Shown in pieces: positions 57,622 to 64,000 of a stretch of 64,000 bases of DNA; position 1 is the first letter of the stretch, and every line of letters begins with the position of its first letter. A model generated the notes under the pieces. That model did not search any database. It had not been told where the DNA came from and saw only the letters and a list, made by a program, of their open reading frames with translations. This DNA is from Siderastrea radians (lineage: Eukaryota; Cnidaria; Anthozoa; Scleractinia; Rhizangiidae): assembly GCA_964017195.1 (NCBI GenBank), contig OZ024892.1:11728071-11792070 (forward strand), written 5' to 3'. The position numbers and the translations under genes are program-made.

Positions 57622-58779
57622 TTACTGATTCATGACATTTGTTTGTATTGGCTAATATGCAGCCACAATTTGCCGAATAATTTGATTGTGCCTCGCAAAA
57701 AGATAACCCTTTGATGTACGAATCACCGTAAATCGTTCCGTACCGTCTGATGGGCTGTTTTCTTCATAATTTTTTCTTTAAGTTTGTTAATGAAGTTCAT
57801 TTTCCGACTGAGTAGTTTTTTTTCGATGATCTGTTTGTTGTTCATAAATGTAGAGTCAACAGTTGACGCGTGCCTTATACAGCTGAGCAAAGTAGTTAAT
57901 TAAGTGGCTCTCTGCAAAACATCTATCTATATCTTAGCTTTAATTTAGAAATGGAAACATTTGCATTTTGAAACTCTTTTGACATTGTGACTGAAGTCTG
58001 CAAAGCTGGCGTGACGAAAGGTCTCGATCAAATCCATCCAAGTGTCAATTCTCTCAAACGGGCACAGTTCCTTTTGCATTGCGTGAGGCTTCATCTTCGA
58101 TACATTTCCAGCGAGATCAATCAAGCAATGTTCACCACTTTTCACTCCTATTGTCAAGGTTACTTTTTAAAACTGTATCGAATATTAAATAACAACTGTT
58201 TATTTTAAACTTTCGATATTTAAACACCCCTCGATCTGATAAAAACATCTCCACCAAATTGCTATCCAGTTCCTGAGACAAGATTGTGAACAGCTCGAGG
58301 TGACTCTAGCCCGACTGTCAAGAATTATGCAAATTTTAATCATTATGTTTTCATCATTATAGTGGAAGTGTCCACGTTACTATATTTTGAGTTTGCTCTC
58401 CTGTTGCCGTTGAACCTGTTACATTGATTTTGGGTAGTTATGAAATTAATTTTAAAAATTTGTTCCCGATTTACCATTGCCAAATATGCACTAAACTGCA
58501 ATGTGATTTTGCAATCAATCGGGCAAAGATAATCCTGCAAGCAAAGACAAAAGGTGACGCATGTCAACAGCTAAGCAAATTAGCCATAATGATAGTTGTG
58601 CGTTAATTTATAAAAAACAGAAAACTTGTTCCTTTTTTTCTATAGAAAATTAGAGTTGACGTTTAGGAGAATGGGGAACTGTTGTTAAAATTTTCTAGCT
58701 CTCCGCCGGGACCGCGCAAGGGGTAACGGACTGAAAAAAATGTACGAAAAAGTTGAACAATTCATTAGTCAGTGATTAA

Positions 58780-59290
58780 GGGGCCGATTACATGAGGCGG
58801 GCTGGCCCGCTTAGCCGGGCTGGCTCGGTTTGCCGGGATCTCGGCACGTCTGTGAAACACACTAAAATCAACTTTGCGATTACATGGAAAAATTTCAGCC
58901 CGGCTAGCCGGGATGGAAATCTACCATGTAATCAATATTGCTGGGCCAGCCCGGCTAACCGGGCCAACCGCTTTCTCGTCACTAAATTTCGCTTCAGAAC
59001 AAAATGGCTCACCAGAAGATCGATATTTCTCTTTCTATATAACACATAAAGGTTTATCAGACCATAAAGCTACGTAAAACTGAAAATTATACGCCAAAAT
59101 AATGGATTAGCGAAAATAAAAACACTTGATTCATGCTCTTCGATGTAGCCATCTTTTCACACGACAGCTTTTAAATTAAGCCGCAGGCGGGCTGGCCCGC
59201 CCCATGTACTACCGGGCTGAACAGTCATCTCGGCAGACAGAGCCAGTCCTGGCCTTCTACCGAGCCAGCCCGGCTCATGTAATCGGCCCC
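58780..59290. mobile_element. Harbinger-type MITE, single form (unit B)
   Basis: GGGGCCGATTACATGAGG ends with TAA on both sides (58777-58779, 59291-59293); 511 bp. Counterpart of the doubled element at 41767-42816. Confidence 0.8.
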
Positions 59291-60317
59291 TAAGTTCAGG
59301 GTTAACTAGTACTTAGTTTTCCCCAATCAGATCTAATTTTGATATGCACCAAATAGGAGCAGAATACTCTTCAAGAGCCCAAATCGCTTTGCTTTCGTTT
59401 GTTTAGTTGAAACTCACGTGCGCCCTACGGGACTCTCGAAGAGTTTGAACCTTCTCAGATTTTACTTACAGTCGATGTTAGTTGAAACTGTCGCTTTTGT
59501 TTGGCCTCTAACTCTCGAAACTCGCTCTCATTGACTCTCTTCTACTCTTTAAGGAGTTGGAACTTTTATCTATTCTTGTTCTATAATAGTATGCGCGGTC
59601 CCTGTTGTGTTTGTAAGATGTTTTGTATTATTTACGTAGCGTGGCTGAAGGACAAAATGCAGGCAAAAATGATTTGTGTTTTACACGCAAGGATATACTG
59701 AAAGTTACCCGAACTACTCAGAAATACTCCTACGTTGCCAATATGAAAAACTGTTTTCAACTAAATATTTAGTGAAATGCCCTGCGTAGCAAGCGCTTCC
59801 GTAGGCTGTTCCGCGCGTTTGAAGCAACGCTTCGAAGGTGCGGAAAACCTTCGGAAACGCTTGCTACTCAGGAGGATTAGTGAAACGTCTCCTTCACGGG
59901 AAAATGCACTGGGAACGTGAAAAATTCTGTACTTCACGCCTCTAAACACCGTTGTAGTCTTTAAGCACACGCCCAAAATTTCTTCTTTACATCTGAAGAT
60001 AATTTGTACGAGAAAACGAAGGATGACGTTGTAGGGGGGGGGGGGGGGGCTAGATAGCAAACTCGTTTCCAGGGTGCTCTGTTCATAGCTCTTCTCTTTC
60101 CATGTATTCACAAAAATTCCCAATAAACTGTTCCTGTACCTGTCAGGAAAAACAACCCGGTTTCCACTCACCAGTCTCGTTACATTGGATTAAGCTCCCG
60201 CATTGTCGGTTTTTTCGACAACCAAATGGAAAGCGACCCAAGGGGTCTCTCTTAATGCAAGGCAGTGATCTCATATCCAGATCTTCCACGGTCAAGCGAG
60301 GGGAAGATCTCACATTT

Positions 60318-60428
60318 CAGTTAGTACAACTACAACCTCGTTCCCTTTCTCTTTCGCAATCCAACATGGCGACGACTCTTTCGCCCGAGTTGCCGCCAAG
60401 ACTCTGGGAACGAGGTTGGTACAACTGA
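60318..60428. mobile_element. Short inverted-repeat element with CCTCGTTCCC ends
   Basis: 'caacctcgttccc' at the left and 'gggaacgaggttg' at the right, each flanked outward by 'gtacaact' in opposite sense, 111 bp in all. Confidence 0.45.
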
Positions 60429-61718
60429 GATCTGGGAACGAGATTAACAAAGCAGGTGATTGAACTAAACCGGAGAAAACAGACCACGTGTCTCAGCTCC
60501 ATAACATTCCTCTGCGAGACGACGACTATGTTACAAAGTACCACTAAAAAATAACACCGGTGGCGTAGCTAAGACGCCCAGACCTGGAAAATGCAGCTTA
60601 TTGGTTCTTGCTCATTGAAAAATTTATTTTGAACAAAAGCAATGTTCTCGATTTGGGTAGCCTTTCTCAGACCGGGGTGAGGCAAAATAACAGCGGCGAG
60701 AATTCTCACTTTATTTTCGCGGATTTGTTGCTTGTTTGCATGCGAGTAACGAACCTCTGATCCCAGGGTAGGTTTCGCTCCCCGTTTACACCACAATTTA
60801 ATATTAAAACTGGCCACCAGGCTAACCAAATTTCAAGCTAATTGGATCAAACAGTTGATAAATGCTTTATGTCATTCCTTTATTTGATTATCACATCACT
60901 GAATTCCAGTTCTAACCACTACTAACATTCAGTACTCTAATTTGACGTCACTCAACTTTTTCATGGCACAACATCTACAACGAAAATAACCAATTTTCAC
61001 ACCTATTTTATGTTAGTTTATAATGATTATCTATGAAACTGATGTTTTTTACCCTTTTTATTAAAACACTCTTTAGCGAGTGCAAATGTAAAACCATAAA
61101 GTTAACTCGATACTGCTCGGTTTAGTAGCAAGAGAGTCCAGTTTTTGCACGACCACAACCAAAGTTAATTAGTAGAGTGTGATCGCAATAAACCGATTTA
61201 CGCCACAACTTAACGACAAAAAACTTTTCTCGTTGTTTAATTGAACGCAAGTACGAGGCAATTGCGGGCAACTTTGCGCTTCTTCCGAAAATGCTTCGCA
61301 TCCACGTCCGATAACACCAGGCCGATTGGCTGCTAAAACAGGATCTTCACTCTAATTGGCTAGAGCAGCGCATGCGTGTTTTTGGAACCAATCGCAGAGC
61401 TCAGAAAACGAAAAACCAACAACTGTTTTCAAAAGTAAATCAACACCGCTCTGAAGTGAAAATTGTACGAGAGTCGGTGAAAGCAGAAAAAACAGCGTAT
61501 GTACGCAGCTTTTTGAACGAAGTCTCAAGCTATTTAAGGCGATGTAAAAGCGGTCCTTAAGAGGGATGAAACCCGTAAATAACGTTTGAAATTGATTTTA
61601 AAAATACTAGAAAGCTGAAGAACACTGAATGACGAAATCTGAAAAAAAGTTACCTGACAAGCAAAATGGTTTTATTTGGGCTGGCATAAATGTTTTAAAA
61701 TGGCCAAAAATAAGGTAG

Positions 61719-61996
61719 ACAAGATTTTTTTTTTTGTACTAATACCCAACCAGTTGTAGGGGGTTTAAATAATTCAGTATGTCTTTCTGAAAATAACACC
61801 GAAAGAAGTGGTAAATCAACAAATACAAGAACATATCCGGCTGTTTACGGCCGGTAGCCAAGATTTTTTTTTAGTACTAATACCCAACCAGTTGTAGGGG
61901 GTTTAAATAATTCAGTATGTCTTTCTGAAAATAACACCGTAAGAAGTGCTAAATCAACATATACAAGAACATATCCGGCTGTTTACATGTTCCTCC
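61719..61996 (+). repeat. Direct tandem duplication of about 141 bp
   Basis: From the T-run and 'gtactaatacccaaccag' to 'catatccggctgtttac' the sequence occurs twice in a row with only a few differences. Confidence 0.85.
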
Positions 61997-62825
61997 CCCA
62001 AATTATAGTCCTTAAAAATCTCAGTATAAAAAAATCCCAGTTGCAAAAAGAAAAATTCTTGTAATGGAAATGTGCACCTTTTTATAATACATGAATAATT
62101 TCCTGGGAACTGTTACACAATATTTTCTCTTAATTTCTTTCTGCGTATTAAAAGTAGCCTAACACTCGACGTCATGAGCCCAAGACACCCCGTGCCGTCC
62201 CCCTCGGGTTACCGTTGGTCTTTACGTTTCCGTTCCGTAGCACCCGGATGAACGGAGGTATTCAAATATCTTCACTTACAATTAGTCACTTACGACAACA
62301 CAAGAGGACCTTACACAAGGATCACAACTTAAAATTCAAGAATTTTAGAATTCGTTGACTTGAGCAAGCTGTGTCCAGTCTATAAAAGACTGTGGTCTCT
62401 CTGTTTGATTAAAAAATTTAATACATGGAAGACCCTTGCAAACCAGTCTGAAACCAATTTACATATGACGCAATTTGAAATTTTTTGATTTCAATTATCT
62501 ATTTTACAGAGTAAGCTTCTAGCCAACCCTCAGTGAATGCGAAACTCGGCGAACGTTCGCGAAATCTCTGGTGTGTAACAAAAAGAACAAAGGGTGTACG
62601 TACAGAGGTTGGATGGGAACGAATAACGTATCACAGGCAATAAACCATCTATCTAACGAAACGTCTAGTTAACACAAGATCACTATTGAGTTAAAGTGAA
62701 ATCAAAAATTCAATTCTCTTTCCAAGCGAATAAAAAGGGGCAGTTCAAGGCTTACAAAACTAGCCTACACCAATTCTTTTTACCCTTGAACACTGTATTT
62801 AAGCAAATAATCCACATGCACGATA

Positions 62826-63036
62826 GGTTGCGAGTAGTCTCTCTTTCTGCTCGGGGATACATTGTAGTCGAGCAAAAAGAATACGCGGGCTCACGCGAAA
62901 ATCGCCTCACTACACGGGCGGCTCATCACCCGGCCGTCAAATTTCCACACCGCAGGCGATTTCCGCGCGAGCTCGCTCGCGTGTTCTTTTCGCGCGACTT
63001 TTCCTGAGCGGAAAGAGAGACTGGTCGTAGTCTACG
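62826..63036. mobile_element. Short MITE-like inverted repeat
   Basis: 'agtctctctttctgctc' and its inverse 'gagcggaaagagagact' face each other about 200 bp apart just downstream of the third SPTLC2-like gene. Confidence 0.45.
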
Positions 63037-63113
63037 TACAGAGTGATATCAATGCTAGCTCGCCAAGTTACGCTCACACTTCAGGCGACCACTTGACTGG
63101 TGTGGAACTCCAG

Positions 63114-63746
63114 TTATTTCTTGTTTTGCTTTGAGTACTTGAGCTGGAGAATGTCACCAACTTCATTGATGGCATCCAGGGCCTAAAACGAAGACAAGAG
63201 AAGTTAATTAGTAACACAACATTGCAGCAGGATTTGCACATTTCCTAGTAAGTCTAAATTCTGGTACGACGACCGCCAAAATTTATATCAAGGCAACAAA
63301 GCGATTTAGCAGCGGCTACACAGTACCTGTGTAGTTTCACGACTTGCCAGGAACCCCTGGATAAATGCTCCCCACTATGGCGCCCAAAATGTGGTTCAGT
63401 TCAAATCAGGTCAAATTCCCCCATTTTGAACAGTTTAGGCTCCCTTCTATGATATTCTCCAAGTAGGTTCTGGTAATGTAGAGTTGGTGAAATACCCGAG
63501 GGCAGGGATGTAAAAACAAATCAAACCTCTGTCATCTGCCATTTTCTACTCCACTGGCTTAACACTAAGAGGGGCATAAATCCTTCCTGATTTACTGTTT
63601 AAAGTTCTCCACCCACCCTGTCCAGCATTTCACGGGTATGTGCAGCTGACAAACAGAACCTGGTACGAGACTCTATCAGAGGAGTGGCGGGAAATCCAAC
63701 TACAACAACAGCTACATTCCTCTTCAGCATTTCACGGCCAAATGCA
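63114..63746 (-). CDS. SPTLC2: Serine palmitoyltransferase catalytic subunit 2-like, third copy (last two exons; continues past right edge)
   Basis: The last two coding exons are visible, 63746-63617 and 63182-63114, in the same phase and with the same 130-bp penultimate exon as copies A and B. The first encodes the C-terminal part of the catalytic domain ([37 protein letters not shown]). The last encodes [20 protein letters not shown] and ends KK-stop. It is clearly diverged from A/B (their ends are [19 protein letters not shown]) and reads closer to vertebrate SPTLC2, for example ILQLKYS. It is therefore an older paralog, perhaps the parental gene. The remaining exons lie beyond base 64000. 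Confidence 0.88.
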
Positions 63747-64000
63747 CTAAGAAAAGAAACCAAAAGAGACAATTAAACTGGTGATCAACAGGGTAACAAG
63801 AAAATCACCGAGATATCTTTGGTATAGGTAGGAATCAACCTCAAAAAATATAACAAAGCTAATTAATCTCAAGACCGTGCACACACTGATTGTGTAAGCT
63901 TTTCAGCTTAAAAAGTATCTTAAAATTTAAGTAACTTAAAAGTAAATTCCTCACACAAAAAGACACGTGCTTATGCCAAAAATTCACCTCTTGATGAAGT

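Larger units (their letters stand above)
43171..59639. repeat. Tandem segmental duplication, unit B
   Basis: Direct repeat of unit A, nearly base-identical outside insertions. Unique to B: a TAA-flanked MITE (54056), a TTAA-flanked element (51199) and a 9-bp-TSD foldback element (56018). Each of these sites is empty in unit A. Confidence 0.95.
59640..63113. other. Intergenic stretch between unit B and the third SPTLC2-like gene
   Basis: No convincing gene. It holds a hairpin at 59787-59865 ('gtagcaagcgcttccg' and its inverse), a run of about 17 G near 60035, three short repeats listed separately, and scattered short open frames. Confidence 0.4.

Overview
The window looks like nuclear DNA of an invertebrate animal, most likely a cnidarian of the coral or anemone kind. 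The genes have introns with GT-AG splice sites. Introns and intergenic DNA are full of short inverted-repeat transposons, and the proteins are metazoan (serine palmitoyltransferase; a secreted LDLa/D8C/fibrinogen-domain protein). The cnidarian assignment is an inference from this mix; no single marker proves it.

Layout. 1-1679: the minus strand carries a long reading frame that runs off the left edge. It encodes a 2A-type DVEVNPGP ribosome-skipping motif, then a putative cysteine-protease-like domain, then a long Arg/Glu-rich tail; it is probably from a large mobile element. 4170-9366: a 5.2-kb element with about 1.2-kb terminal inverted repeats and two convergent unknown genes, each followed by a poly(A) signal. 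Right after it lies a hammerhead-ribozyme-like motif (9562-9608), and older diverged repeats surround both. 14223-20570: an eight-exon plus-strand gene for a 449-residue secreted protein (signal peptide, two LDLa modules, D8C, fibrinogen-like lectin domain). 20750-22461: a mariner-type element with a Mutator-type MITE inside it.

26625-59639 is a direct tandem duplication of a 16.5-kb unit. Each unit holds a complete 11-exon SPTLC2-like gene on the minus strand (526 residues). A third, more diverged SPTLC2-like gene enters from the right edge (63114 onward), so this is an SPT catalytic-subunit cluster with at least three members. The two units are nearly identical, so insertions present in only one of them are recent: a 1.7-kb TTA-flanked element in unit A, and TAA-, TTAA- and 9-bp-TSD elements in unit B. 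The unit A insertion sits 4 bases inside the donor of intron 10 and removes the +5 G.

The SPTLC2 products would act in the ER membrane in the first step of sphingolipid synthesis. The fibrinogen-domain protein would be secreted. No functional link between the two loci is visible. Most of the rest is repeats or DNA in which nothing can be recognised.
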